In this document: one piece after another, positions 34,792 to 43,020 of the stretch
How the letters are laid out: the number at the start of each line of letters is the position of its first letter
How positions within the stretch are numbered: the stretch's first letter is position 1
Assembly: GCF_040256745.1 (NCBI RefSeq)
Contig: NZ_CP138335.1
Location: 1,302,001-1,366,000 of the forward strand
DNA length: 64,000 bases
DNA from: Scrofimicrobium sp. R131
Lineage (GTDB): Bacteria > Actinomycetota > Actinomycetes > Actinomycetales > Actinomycetaceae
Direction: 5' to 3'
Program-made: the position numbers and the translations under genes
The notes under the pieces: model-generated
Told to the model about the DNA's origin: nothing
The model's database searches: none
What the model saw: only the letters and a program-made list of their open reading frames with translations

Positions 34792-36228
34792 ATGGCTAGG
34801 CAAATTACCGACGTCCGCCCCTTCGGTTGGCGTGACAAGATCGGCTACATGTTCGGGGACTTCGGAAACGACTTCTCCTTTATTCTGCAAATGATGTTCT
34901 TCATGGTGTTCTACACCGACGTGATGGGCATCAGCGCCGCCCACGTGGGGACCCTGTTCCTGGTCGCCCGGATCGTGGACGCGTTCACCGACGTCGGAAT
35001 GGGCCGCCTGGTCGACCTGCTGCCGCCGTCCAAGAATGGCCGTTTCCGGCCGTGGATCCTGCGAATCGCAATCCCGGTCGCCCTGGCCTCCACCGCCATG
35101 TACATGCCGTTCGTCGTCGATGCCAGCTACGGAGTCCGGCTCACCTACATGGTGATCACCTACGTCATCTGGGGCTCGGTCTTCTACACGATGATCAACA
35201 TCCCCTACGGCTCCATGGCCGCCGTGGTCTCGGACAAGCCCGAGCACCGCGCCTCCCTGTCCGTCTTCCGCTCGGTCGGCGCCCAGCTGGCCTTCCTGAT
35301 CATCTCGGCGATTCTGCCCCGGGTGGTCAACGTCGATAACCAGCTTGACGGTGGCCGAATGGCAATCGCGGCCGCGGTCTGTTCGATTCTGGCCGTCCTG
35401 TGCTACGTCGCCTGTTACTCGCTGGTGCGAGAACGGATCATCCTGGCCCCTAAGTCCAAGGAAGATCAGGTCTCCTTCGGTCAGATGCTCGGGACGCTGG
35501 GCCGCAACCGCCCACTGCTGGCCCTGGTTGGCGGCGCGCTCCTGTTCCTGATTGGCTCCCAGGTGGCCGGCACGACCACTGCCTACCTGTGGAAGGACTA
35601 CTTCGGCGCCTTCGAGATGATGTCGTGGGCACAGATCGTTTCCATTGCCCCCGTCTTCCTGATCTCGGTGATTGCCACCCGCATCTCCATGAAGTACGGC
35701 AAGAAGGAACTGTTGGCTACCGCCCTGACCTTCTCCGCCCTCCTCTGTATCGTGGCCTACTTCCTGCACATCACCAGCCCGATGGTCTTCATCATCATCT
35801 TCTTCTTCATCTCCATCGGGGTGGGCTTCTACAACATCATCGTCTGGGCCATCATTACCGACGTGCTTGACTACCAGGAAGTTGTCACCGGCGAACGCGA
35901 CGACGGCACCATTTACGCGATCTACTCGTGGTCGCGCAAGCTTGGCCAGGCCGTGGCCGGCTACGTCGTTGGTTGGGCCGTTTCCCTGGTTGGCTACTCG
36001 GCCGAGCTGGCCAAAGCCGGTGAACCCCAAGCCGACTCCACCCTCCAGGGCATCTACCTGCTGTTCCTGCTGGTTCCCGGGGTCCTCTACCTGCTGACCG
36101 CACTGGTGATGGGCTTTGCCTACCCGCTCAGCAAGAAGAAGGTGATGGAGAACTTCCACACCCTCCAGGAACGTCACGCCGTTGGCGACGCCGGCAGCGC
36201 TGCGACCTCCGGGGCGCACGGAGCCTAG
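34792..36228 (+). CDS. GPH-family glucuronide/sugar cation symporter
   Basis: A 478-residue transporter with 12 membrane segments of the glycoside-pentoside-hexuronide family. Typical motifs are YMFGDFGNDFSF at the start, RIVDAFTDVGMGRLVD and IWAIITDVLDYQEVVTGERDDGTIYAIYSWSRKLGQA. The ATG at 34792 follows AAAGGAG. It is divergent from beta-glucuronidase and should import intact glucuronides for that cytoplasmic enzyme, as UidB does. Members of this family carry various glycosides, so the exact substrate is inferred from context. Confidence 0.88.
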   Translation: MARQITDVRPFGWRDKIGYMFGDFGNDFSFILQMMFFMVFYTDVMGISAAHVGTLFLVARIVDAFTDVGMGRLVDLLPPSKNGRFRPWILRIAIPVALASTAMYMPFVVDASYGVRLTYMVITYVIWGSVFYTMINIPYGSMAAVVSDKPEHRASLSVFRSVGAQLAFLIISAILPRVVNVDNQLDGGRMAIAAAVCSILAVLCYVACYSLVRERIILAPKSKEDQVSFGQMLGTLGRNRPLLALVGGALLFLIGSQVAGTTTAYLWKDYFGAFEMMSWAQIVSIAPVFLISVIATRISMKYGKKELLATALTFSALLCIVAYFLHITSPMVFIIIFFFISIGVGFYNIIVWAIITDVLDYQEVVTGERDDGTIYAIYSWSRKLGQAVAGYVVGWAVSLVGYSAELAKAGEPQADSTLQGIYLLFLLVPGVLYLLTALVMGFAYPLSKKKVMENFHTLQERHAVGDAGSAATSGAHGA

Positions 36229-36245
36229 TTAGGTTTCACCAACTC

Positions 36246-36280
36246 GGGGGGGGCAGGCCAACCGGCCTGCCCCCCCCTTT
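36246..36280 (+). terminator. Intrinsic terminator of the GPH transporter gene
   Basis: A perfect 14-bp stem (36246-36259 with 36264-36277), eight G-C pairs followed by CAGGCC/GGCCTG, with the loop AACC and a short T-run. It lies 17 bases after the stop codon. Confidence 0.85.
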
Positions 36281-36290
36281 GACGTCAAAA

Positions 36291-36319
36291 GTGGCCGGAC
36301 CCGCGATGGGTCCGGCCAC
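36291..36319 (-). terminator. Intrinsic terminator of the gnd-kinase-larA operon
   Basis: A perfect 12-bp stem (GTGGCCGGACCC with GGGTCCGGCCAC) and a five-base loop. Read on the minus strand it is followed by TTTT. It lies just after the LarA-like gene stop and stands back to back with the terminator of the convergent transporter gene. Confidence 0.8.
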
Positions 36320-36332
36320 CAGCTGCAAATAT

Positions 36333-37640
36333 CTACTTGGGAAGGTTCCCTCGTTCACTCTCTAGCCGGTGCAGCAGCTCACCGGCCTGCGGAACCACCA
36401 GGGTGTCCGGGTCGGCGGCCAGCGCTTCAAAGTCGACCTCGGACGGATCCAGGTACCGCAGGTTCACGCTCTCAACCACCCCGCGCGGAATGGAGGTCGC
36501 CAGGGTGACGGTCACCCGATTGGTTTCCTCGCCGGTTTCCGCGTCGTAGGAGCCGATTCCCCGCAGGTGAGTGGAATGGGCCAGCTCGCCCCAGGGATGA
36601 GACTTGAACCGATCCCACTGCTTTACGAAGTAGTCGCGATTGTGATACCCAATGTTCAGCAGCCCGGGGTGCATGTGCGCGATCTCGGTGATGTGCGGGG
36701 CGTAGAGGATTAGCTCTCCCCCGTCGGCCACCACCGGCTCCAGCTTGTAGAACCCCTTGGCCGCGGTCCAGATGTCCTCGTACATGGTCGGCATGATCGA
36801 GACGACTCGCCGGTAGGCTTTCGGCACGTACTTGACGTGAACTTCGGCGGAGACGTCCGCGCAGGCCTCCCAGGACGAGCGGGCGTCGCCAAAGGAGACG
36901 AACTGCAGGTCCAGGCTGCCGGGTTTCACAATCATTCCGAGCAGAAGCTTTTCCGAGGGGACCAGCGCTGCCGCCGCATCGATCATTCGACGGACCGGCG
37001 TGATGCCGCGCGCCCCAATCATGTCAAAGGAGGTGATGAGCGCGCCCACCCAGTGGGACATGTCGATCACGTCGTGACCGGACAGGCCCGGGAACAGGTA
37101 CTTGTTTCCCCCGGAGATACCGACTACCTCGTGCGGCAGGACCGGTCCCAGGATCAGGGTGATATCGGTGTCCACCACCATCTTGTTGACCAGGACCGTC
37201 ATGTCTCGGTCGGTCAACCGGCCGCCGGAAAACTCGCCAATCTGGGCCCGATCAATCGTCCCCAGGTTGGCGAATGTATCCTCGTCGCGCCAGGCATGAT
37301 TGAAGATCTGCCAGCCGGGGTACTCCCGGCTGAACTCGCCCGGCTCGGTGCCCATCAGTTGGGCAATAGCCGCTTCACTCATGTCGTCGTGCGTCCCCAG
37401 GGCAATCACGACCCGAACGTCCTTCGGCCTGTCGCCGAGGGCATCGCGGATGTGCTTAGCCATCATCGCCACGGGGGCGTGGCGGGTCCCGTCGGGCACC
37501 ACCAGCGTGACCCGCTTGCCGTCAAAGTCGTACCGACCCAACTCCGTCAGCACAAACTGACGGATTTGGTCCTCACTGAGCACCGTGTCAGGACCGCCCA
37601 GCCGGGCTGCCTCGGGCACCCCGGGATACAGCTCGCTCAT
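36333..37640 (-). CDS. LarA-family nickel-pincer-dependent hydroxyacid epimerase/racemase
   Basis: A 435-residue homologue of lactate racemase LarA. With the ATG at 37640, the catalytic pattern is kept: His84 (GTHDD), His170 (LPHEVVG), Lys180 (GGNKYLFPG, the residue that binds the cofactor covalently) and His196 (DMSHW). His170, Lys180 and His196 are each four residues before His174, Lys184 and His200 of Lactiplantibacillus LarA. AAGAGG precedes the ATG. It shares an operon with a sugar kinase and gnd. The family includes a D-gluconate 2-epimerase, and I propose D-mannonate/D-gluconate as its substrate pair. Lactate racemase is unlikely here. Confidence 0.85.
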   Translation of the reverse strand: MSELYPGVPEAARLGGPDTVLSEDQIRQFVLTELGRYDFDGKRVTLVVPDGTRHAPVAMMAKHIRDALGDRPKDVRVVIALGTHDDMSEAAIAQLMGTEPGEFSREYPGWQIFNHAWRDEDTFANLGTIDRAQIGEFSGGRLTDRDMTVLVNKMVVDTDITLILGPVLPHEVVGISGGNKYLFPGLSGHDVIDMSHWVGALITSFDMIGARGITPVRRMIDAAAALVPSEKLLLGMIVKPGSLDLQFVSFGDARSSWEACADVSAEVHVKYVPKAYRRVVSIMPTMYEDIWTAAKGFYKLEPVVADGGELILYAPHITEIAHMHPGLLNIGYHNRDYFVKQWDRFKSHPWGELAHSTHLRGIGSYDAETGEETNRVTVTLATSIPRGVVESVNLRYLDPSEVDFEALAADPDTLVVPQAGELLHRLESERGNLPK

Positions 37641-37642
37641 GA

Positions 37643-38716
37643 TCACCTCTTAACTCGGGCGTTTCCCGCCCAAATGGACCAGACCTGCTCTTCGTCGGCC
37701 GGGGTGGCGTAGTCGGCCACCGTGGTGGCCGCCAGAGCGCCGGTAGCCCAGCCGAACTCCATGCACCGCCGAGCTTCCCAGCCCTGCAAGATGCCGTAGA
37801 GGACGCCTCCGACCGAACCGTCCCCGCCGCCAATTCGGTCCATCACTTCGATGTCGCGCAGGTCGGCGACATTGAACTCGCCGTCATGCCAGAGGATCAT
37901 GCCCCACTTGTGCCGGTTGGCAGAGACCACCTCGCGCAGCGACGTCCCAATGTAGTGCGCCTGCGGGTAGGCCTGGGAGATCCGCGTGATCATCTCCTGG
38001 AAGTTCTGGATCTTGTCCGAAATAGATTCGCCCCCGGCTTCGGGACCCTGGATCCCCAGGCAAAGCTGGAAGTCCTCTTCGTTGCCGTACAGCACGTCGC
38101 AGTGGGAGGCGATCTCATGGAAGGCAGCCGCCAGCTCGTCTTCCCGTCCGGCCCAGAAAGAAGCCCGATAGTTCAGGTCAAAGGAGACGCGGGTCCCGTG
38201 TTCCTTGGCGCGGCGAGCCAGGTCGACGCACAGCTGTGACGTCGAGGGGGACAGCGCGGCAATCAACCCGGACAGGTGCAAGATCTTGACCCCGTCTTCG
38301 GCGAAGAGCCGGTCCAGGTCAAAGTCGGCGGCCGACAGGGTCAGCCCCACCTCCCCGGCGCGGTCGTTCCACACTCGGGGGCCGCGGCCGCCAAACCCGG
38401 AATCAGCGATGTTGAACTGGTGGCGATAGCCCCAGGCATCCCCCTGGGCCAACTCGGGCCCCTCGTAGGCCATCCCGCGTGAACGCAGGTTGGCCCGAAT
38501 CAGGTTGGAAATGGGCGAGCCGGCCACGAAGTTGGTCAGCACTTTGACGGGTTCACCCAGGGACGAGGCGATTGAGGCCACGTTGGTTTCCGCTGAAGTC
38601 ACGTGCAGCAGGAACCGGTCAGCCGTATGCACGGGAGCCCGATTCTCGGGGGTGATCCGCACACCCATCGAGGTGGGGACCACCAGTGACCAGCGAGCGT
38701 CGGCGCGAAGTTCCAC
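37643..38716 (-). CDS. PfkB-family sugar or sugar-acid kinase (KdgK-like)
   Basis: A 357-residue kinase of the ribokinase superfamily. The substrate/nucleotide region SFDLNYRASFW resembles 2-keto-3-deoxygluconate kinases. The catalytic motif reads DRIGGGDGSVGG instead of the usual DTTGAGDAF, keeping the catalytic Asp. It starts at GTG 38716, with GGAGG seven bases upstream, overlapping nothing of gnd except spacing of a few bases around its stop. Between gnd and a LarA homologue, gluconate is a likelier substrate than ketodeoxygluconate, because 6-phosphogluconate is what the neighbouring enzyme needs. This is an inference. Confidence 0.82.
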   Translation of the reverse strand: MELRADARWSLVVPTSMGVRITPENRAPVHTADRFLLHVTSAETNVASIASSLGEPVKVLTNFVAGSPISNLIRANLRSRGMAYEGPELAQGDAWGYRHQFNIADSGFGGRGPRVWNDRAGEVGLTLSAADFDLDRLFAEDGVKILHLSGLIAALSPSTSQLCVDLARRAKEHGTRVSFDLNYRASFWAGREDELAAAFHEIASHCDVLYGNEEDFQLCLGIQGPEAGGESISDKIQNFQEMITRISQAYPQAHYIGTSLREVVSANRHKWGMILWHDGEFNVADLRDIEVMDRIGGGDGSVGGVLYGILQGWEARRCMEFGWATGALAATTVADYATPADEEQVWSIWAGNARVKR

Positions 38717-38718
38717 GA

Positions 38719-40167
38719 CTAGGCCTCCACTTCCGGACGCCCCGGCTCCGCCCACAGGGTGTGGAACGAGCCTTCCTTGTCGATTCGCCGGTAGGTGTGG
38801 GCGCCGAAGAAGTCGCGTTGGCCCTGAATCAGAGCGGCCGGCAACCGTTCGGCCCGAACGCCGTCGTAGTAGGCCAGGGAAGAGCTAAACACCGGAGTGG
38901 GAGCGCCGTGCAGGGCCGCGGCCGCCACCAGTCGGCGCCAGTGCGGCAACGCCTCGACGATCTTGGCGTAGAAGTAGTCGTCGCCAATCAGCAGGGGCAG
39001 TTCGGGGTTCTTTTCGAACGCCTTGGTGATCTCACCGAGGAAAGCGGCCCGGATAATGCAGCCACCCCGCCAGATGCGGGCCATGTCGCCCAGGTTGATC
39101 TCCCAGCCGTACTCGGCGGCGGCCGCCTGAATCTCGTTGAATCCCTGCGAGTAGGCCACCACCTTGGAAGCGTAAAGTGCCTGGCGAACGTCCTCGATGA
39201 ATGCTTCCGGATCGGTCACATTCCAGTCCTCGGCTTCAGCGGCGAACTGCCGGGCAGCAGCGCGTTGAGCCGGGGAGGACGACAGGCCGCGAGCAAAGGT
39301 GGCCTCGCCGATCCCGGTGACGGGCACGCCCAGGTCCAAAGCTGTTTGGGTGGTCCAGGCACCGGTCCCCTTCTGGCCGGCAGCGTCGACAATCAGGTCC
39401 ACCAGCGGGGTGTCCCCGTCGAGTTGCCGGAGTACCTCGACCGAGATCTCCATCAGGTAGGAGTCCAGGTCGCCGCGGTTCCACTCCGCAAAAATGTCGG
39501 CAATCTGTGCCGGGGTCAGCCCGAGCGCGCGCCGCAACAGGTCGTAGGCCTCGCCAATCACCTGCATGTCGGCGTACTCAATCCCGTTGTGAACCATCTT
39601 GACGAAGTGGCCCGCACCGTCGGCCCCGACGTGGGTGCAGCAGGGCTCCCCGTCCACGTGCGCCGAAATCGACTCGAGCATCGGGCCGAGCCGGTCGTAG
39701 GACTCGGGTGAGCCACCCGGCATGATCGAGGGCCCCCACAGGGCCCCCTCTTCCCCACCGGAAACGCCGCAACCGACGAAGTGCAGTCCCCGTTCACGCA
39801 GGGATGCTTCGCGCCGGCGCGTGTCGGTGAACAGAGAGTTGCCGCAGTCGACAATGATGTCTCCCTCATCCATCCGCGCCGCCAGCTCCTCGATCACCGC
39901 GTCGGTGGCCTGGCCGGCCTTGACCATCACGATCGCACAGCGCGGCCGGGACAGTGCGGCAACGAAATCGTCCATTGATTCGCACGGAATGAAACCGGTT
40001 TCCGCACCGTACTTTTCCATCACGGATTCGGTGCGAGCTGGGGTCCGGTTATGGACCGCCACTTTGTGGCCGTGCCGAGCGAAGTTACGGGCCAGATTTG
40101 AGCCCATCACTCCCATCCCGGTGACGCCAATATCTGCACTACCTGCCTGGGGGGCGGGAAAAGTCAT
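38719..40167 (-). CDS. gnd: 6-phosphogluconate dehydrogenase (decarboxylating)
   Basis: A 482-residue enzyme converting 6-phosphogluconate to ribulose-5-phosphate and CO2. The nucleotide motif is VTGMGVMGSNLARNFARHGHKVAVHNRTPART, where NRT points to NADP. Further landmarks are VSGGEEGALWGPSIMPGG and the catalytic lysine in HFVKMVHNGIEY. The length fits the long homodimeric form. It is the first gene of an operon with the PfkB kinase and the LarA homologue, and its control region carries the TTGCCA repeats seen before beta-glucuronidase. Confidence 0.96.
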   Translation of the reverse strand: MTFPAPQAGSADIGVTGMGVMGSNLARNFARHGHKVAVHNRTPARTESVMEKYGAETGFIPCESMDDFVAALSRPRCAIVMVKAGQATDAVIEELAARMDEGDIIVDCGNSLFTDTRRREASLRERGLHFVGCGVSGGEEGALWGPSIMPGGSPESYDRLGPMLESISAHVDGEPCCTHVGADGAGHFVKMVHNGIEYADMQVIGEAYDLLRRALGLTPAQIADIFAEWNRGDLDSYLMEISVEVLRQLDGDTPLVDLIVDAAGQKGTGAWTTQTALDLGVPVTGIGEATFARGLSSSPAQRAAARQFAAEAEDWNVTDPEAFIEDVRQALYASKVVAYSQGFNEIQAAAAEYGWEINLGDMARIWRGGCIIRAAFLGEITKAFEKNPELPLLIGDDYFYAKIVEALPHWRRLVAAAALHGAPTPVFSSSLAYYDGVRAERLPAALIQGQRDFFGAHTYRRIDKEGSFHTLWAEPGRPEVEA

Positions 40168-40234
40168 TTCGTTCTCCTTCGTCGAAAATGTAGCTCAATC
40201 TAAGGTTCAACTGCCGACCGTTGAAATACCTACA

Positions 40235-40287
40235 GTTGCCACATTTTGCCACTTGCCAACCGGTTGCCATTGGCAACATCCGGCAAC
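40235..40287. promoter_or_regulatory. Operator cluster between gnd and the divergent GH3 gene
   Basis: GTTGCCATTGGCAAC at 40263-40277 is an inverted repeat of seven-base arms around one base. Additional TTGCCA copies start at 40236, 40246 and 40253, and an inverted GGCAAC lies at 40282-40287. The spacing of 7, 10 and 11 bases suggests several proteins bound side by side. It sits in the 205-base gap between the divergent gnd and GH3 operons and shares half-sites with the uidA promoter. Confidence 0.6.
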
Positions 40288-40372
40288 CTGAACTGTGGGA
40301 ACTGTGCCTTTGATTAGGTAATGATAGTCGGAAGGACCGATCAGGCGACGACGCCAAGGAGGAGTTTTCATC

Positions 40373-42145
40373 ATGGTTGATTTGACTGCCACCCCTTTCA
40401 ACTTGGACGAGGACGCGGTTCGCTGGGTCCGAGAGACCATCGCCCAGATGAGCGTGGATGAGAAGATCGGACAGCTCTTCGTCAACATGGGCGCAGAGCG
40501 AACCGAAGAATATCTGACCGGAGTCCTGGACAACTACCATATCGGGGCGGTCCGCTACAATCCCGGCACGGCCGCGGAAGTCTGGGAACAGAACCATATT
40601 CTGCAGACCAAGTCGAAGATCCCCCTGCTAATTGCCGCCAACACCGAAGCCGGTGGCAACGGCGCCTGCACCGACGGGACCTACGTCGGATTTGAGGTCA
40701 AAATTGGCGCCACCAACGATCCGAAGTGGGCCTACGAGATGGGTCGCGTTTCCGGAGTGGAAGCGTCCGCCATCGGCTGCAACTGGTCCTTCGCCCCGAT
40801 CGTGGACATCATGCGCAACTGGCGCAACCCCATCATTTCCAACCGTTCCTGGGGCGGGGACCCGGACCTGGTGCTGGAGATGTCCCGCGCCTACATGCGC
40901 GGGATCATGGAGTCGGGCATCCTGCCCGCGGCCAAGCACTTCCCCGGGGATGGTATCGACGAACGCGACCAGCACCTGTCCGCCTCGATCAACTCGTACA
41001 GCTGCGAGGAGTGGGACCAGACTTTCGGCCGGGTTTACCAGGGACTGATTGACGAGGGGCTGCCCTCACTGATGGTCGGTCACATCATGTTGCCGGCCTA
41101 TCAGCAGCGCTTCAACCCGGATCTGACCCCCGACGACCTGCTGCCGGCCACCCTGTCGAAGGAAATCCTCACCGACCTGCTGCGCGGACAGATGGGCTTC
41201 AACGGCGTGGTCGTCACCGATGCCTCCCACATGGTCGGCCTGACCGGTGCCATGGCACGCCGGGACCTGTTGCCAACCGCGATTGCCGCCGGTTGCGACC
41301 TGTTCCTGTTCTTCAATGATCCCGACGAGGACTTCGCCTGGATGAAGCAGGGCTACGAGAACGGTGTCATCACCGAGGAGCGCCTCCAGGAAGCCCTGGA
41401 GCGGATCCTGGGGTTGAAAGCCCGGCTCGGGCTGCACCGGACCCCGCGCGAACAGATCCTGCCCCCGAAGGAGGAGGCGCTGGCCCGGGTCGGTCTGCCC
41501 GAGAACAAGCAGTTGGCGATCGAGGTCACCGATGCGGCCGTGACCCTGGTCAAAGCCAAGCAGCCCGAGGTGCTTCCGCTGAGCCCGGACCGGTTCCCCC
41601 GCGTCCTCGTGGTGCCCGTCTCCGGCCCAATCAACCCGATTTCGGGAGCGTTTGGCGGGGGTGGCGCAGCCGAGCACCCCGCGATCAAGACCGCCCGTCT
41701 GCTCGAAGAGCGCGGGTACCAGGTGACGATCCACGAGTCCCTGTTCGACAAGCTGACCAAGATGAGCCGGGAAGAACAGGCCGATGCCGTGCGAAACGTG
41801 TACGCCTCGAAAGCTCCGATCGCCCAGATTACCGACAACTACGACCTGGTGGTCCTCGTCGGCAAAATCGACGGCATGATGCAGCCCACCGAGCGGGTCA
41901 TGTGGCCGGCCACAAAGGGAACGGTGGACATCCCCTGGTACGTCCACGAGGTCCCCACCATCTACGTGTCGATGGCCTCGCCCTACGATCTGGTGGATGT
42001 GCCGCAGGTGAAAACCTACATCAACGCCTACGACGACCGTGACTTCACCATCACCGCTGTGGTCGACAAACTCGAAGGCAAGTCGCAGTTCCGCGGGGTC
42101 TCCCCCGTTGACGCCTTCTGCGGCAAGCCGGACACTCAGATCTAG
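40373..42145 (+). CDS. GH3 glycoside hydrolase (NagZ-like catalytic motif)
   Basis: A 590-residue cytoplasmic glycosidase with a TIM-barrel domain to about residue 350 and a C-terminal alpha/beta domain. The motif AKHFPGDGIDERDQH (187-201) resembles the Asp-x-His signature of N-acetylglucosaminidases of this family, and the nucleophile is Asp283 in VVTDASHM. AAGGAGG precedes the ATG at a fair distance. It starts the six-gene plus-strand cassette and is divergent from gnd. A beta-N-acetylhexosaminidase is plausible, but other exo-beta-glycosidases cannot be excluded. Confidence 0.85.
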   Translation: MVDLTATPFNLDEDAVRWVRETIAQMSVDEKIGQLFVNMGAERTEEYLTGVLDNYHIGAVRYNPGTAAEVWEQNHILQTKSKIPLLIAANTEAGGNGACTDGTYVGFEVKIGATNDPKWAYEMGRVSGVEASAIGCNWSFAPIVDIMRNWRNPIISNRSWGGDPDLVLEMSRAYMRGIMESGILPAAKHFPGDGIDERDQHLSASINSYSCEEWDQTFGRVYQGLIDEGLPSLMVGHIMLPAYQQRFNPDLTPDDLLPATLSKEILTDLLRGQMGFNGVVVTDASHMVGLTGAMARRDLLPTAIAAGCDLFLFFNDPDEDFAWMKQGYENGVITEERLQEALERILGLKARLGLHRTPREQILPPKEEALARVGLPENKQLAIEVTDAAVTLVKAKQPEVLPLSPDRFPRVLVVPVSGPINPISGAFGGGGAAEHPAIKTARLLEERGYQVTIHESLFDKLTKMSREEQADAVRNVYASKAPIAQITDNYDLVVLVGKIDGMMQPTERVMWPATKGTVDIPWYVHEVPTIYVSMASPYDLVDVPQVKTYINAYDDRDFTITAVVDKLEGKSQFRGVSPVDAFCGKPDTQI

Positions 42146-42153
42146 GGGGAACT

Positions 42154-43020
42154 GTGGACTTTCAACCCAGCGCCGATTTTTTCGTCGGGATCGACTCGGA
42201 CGGGTGCGCGATGGACGCGATGGACATCAAGCATCAGGAATGTTTCACTCCCGCCTACATCAAGTATTTTGACCTGCAGGCCGCCTCGACCCTGGTCCGG
42301 GAAACCGCACTGTTCGTGAACCTGCATTCCACCACTCGGGGGCAGAACCGATGGGTCGCCCTGGCCCGGCTGTTCGAACTGTTGAAGCAGCGTCCCGAGG
42401 TGCTCGAACGCGGGGTCACCCTGCCGGAGGGCACCGAACTGCAGAAGTTCCTCGACTCGGACTTCCCCCGATCGGATGCGGGGATCGCCGCCTTTGCCGC
42501 GGAGAACCCGTCCGCGGAGATCGAGCAATGCATCGAGTGGGGCCACGGCGTCAACCGCCTGATCGAATGGATGGTCCACGGCTGCGCTCCTTTCCCCGGG
42601 GCACGCGAGGCGATCCAGGCGATGCAGGGCAAGGTCGACTGCATGACGGTCTCAGCCACCCCGATCGCGGCGTTGGAGCGCGAGTGGGCCGAGCACGATC
42701 TGGCTCGGTACATGCGGGTAATTGCCGGCCAGGAAATGGGCTCGAAAGCCCAGCACGTCCAGCAGGCCGCTAAGGGACGCTACCCCGATGATCACATCAT
42801 GCTGATTGGTGACGCCCCGGGCGACCGCGACTCCGCCTTCTCAGAGGGAGTCCTCTTCTACCCGATCAATCCGGGGGGAGAAGCCGAATCCTGGCGCCGT
42901 TTCCGCGAGGAAGCCCTCGACCGGTTCCTGGACGGCACCTACCGGGGCGCCTATCAGGACTCGCTGGTGGCCGAGTTTGAAGCTCTCCTTCCCGCCAACC
43001 CACCGTGGAAGACAATCTGA
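42154..43020 (+). CDS. HAD-superfamily hydrolase
   Basis: A 288-residue cytoplasmic protein starting with GTG after AGGGGG. The N-terminal motif is GIDSDGCAMD, a DxD phosphatase-type nucleophile site, and the C-terminal acidic motif is LIGDAPGDRDSAF. The cap region between them is large (about residues 30-150). It is nine bases after the GH3 gene and is followed by a TGATG overlap, so it belongs to the cassette. Phosphatase activity on a sugar phosphate is likely, but the substrate is unknown. Confidence 0.8.
   Translation: MDFQPSADFFVGIDSDGCAMDAMDIKHQECFTPAYIKYFDLQAASTLVRETALFVNLHSTTRGQNRWVALARLFELLKQRPEVLERGVTLPEGTELQKFLDSDFPRSDAGIAAFAAENPSAEIEQCIEWGHGVNRLIEWMVHGCAPFPGAREAIQAMQGKVDCMTVSATPIAALEREWAEHDLARYMRVIAGQEMGSKAQHVQQAAKGRYPDDHIMLIGDAPGDRDSAFSEGVLFYPINPGGEAESWRRFREEALDRFLDGTYRGAYQDSLVAEFEALLPANPPWKTI

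Noticed and set aside
34726-36219. Open frame of 497 codons on the minus strand over the GPH transporter
   Set aside because: Extremely rich in His, Asp, Gln and Gly, with no domain; it is the reverse of a membrane protein gene.
36333-37640. Annotation of the LarA homologue as lactate racemase
   Set aside because: Catalytic residues define the family but not the substrate; the neighbours are sugar-acid genes and not lactate genes.
37643-38716. KDG kinase feeding a KDPG aldolase
   Set aside because: Sequence resemblance allows it, but no mannonate dehydratase or KDPG aldolase is in the window and gnd is in the same operon. It remains the main alternative if those genes exist elsewhere.
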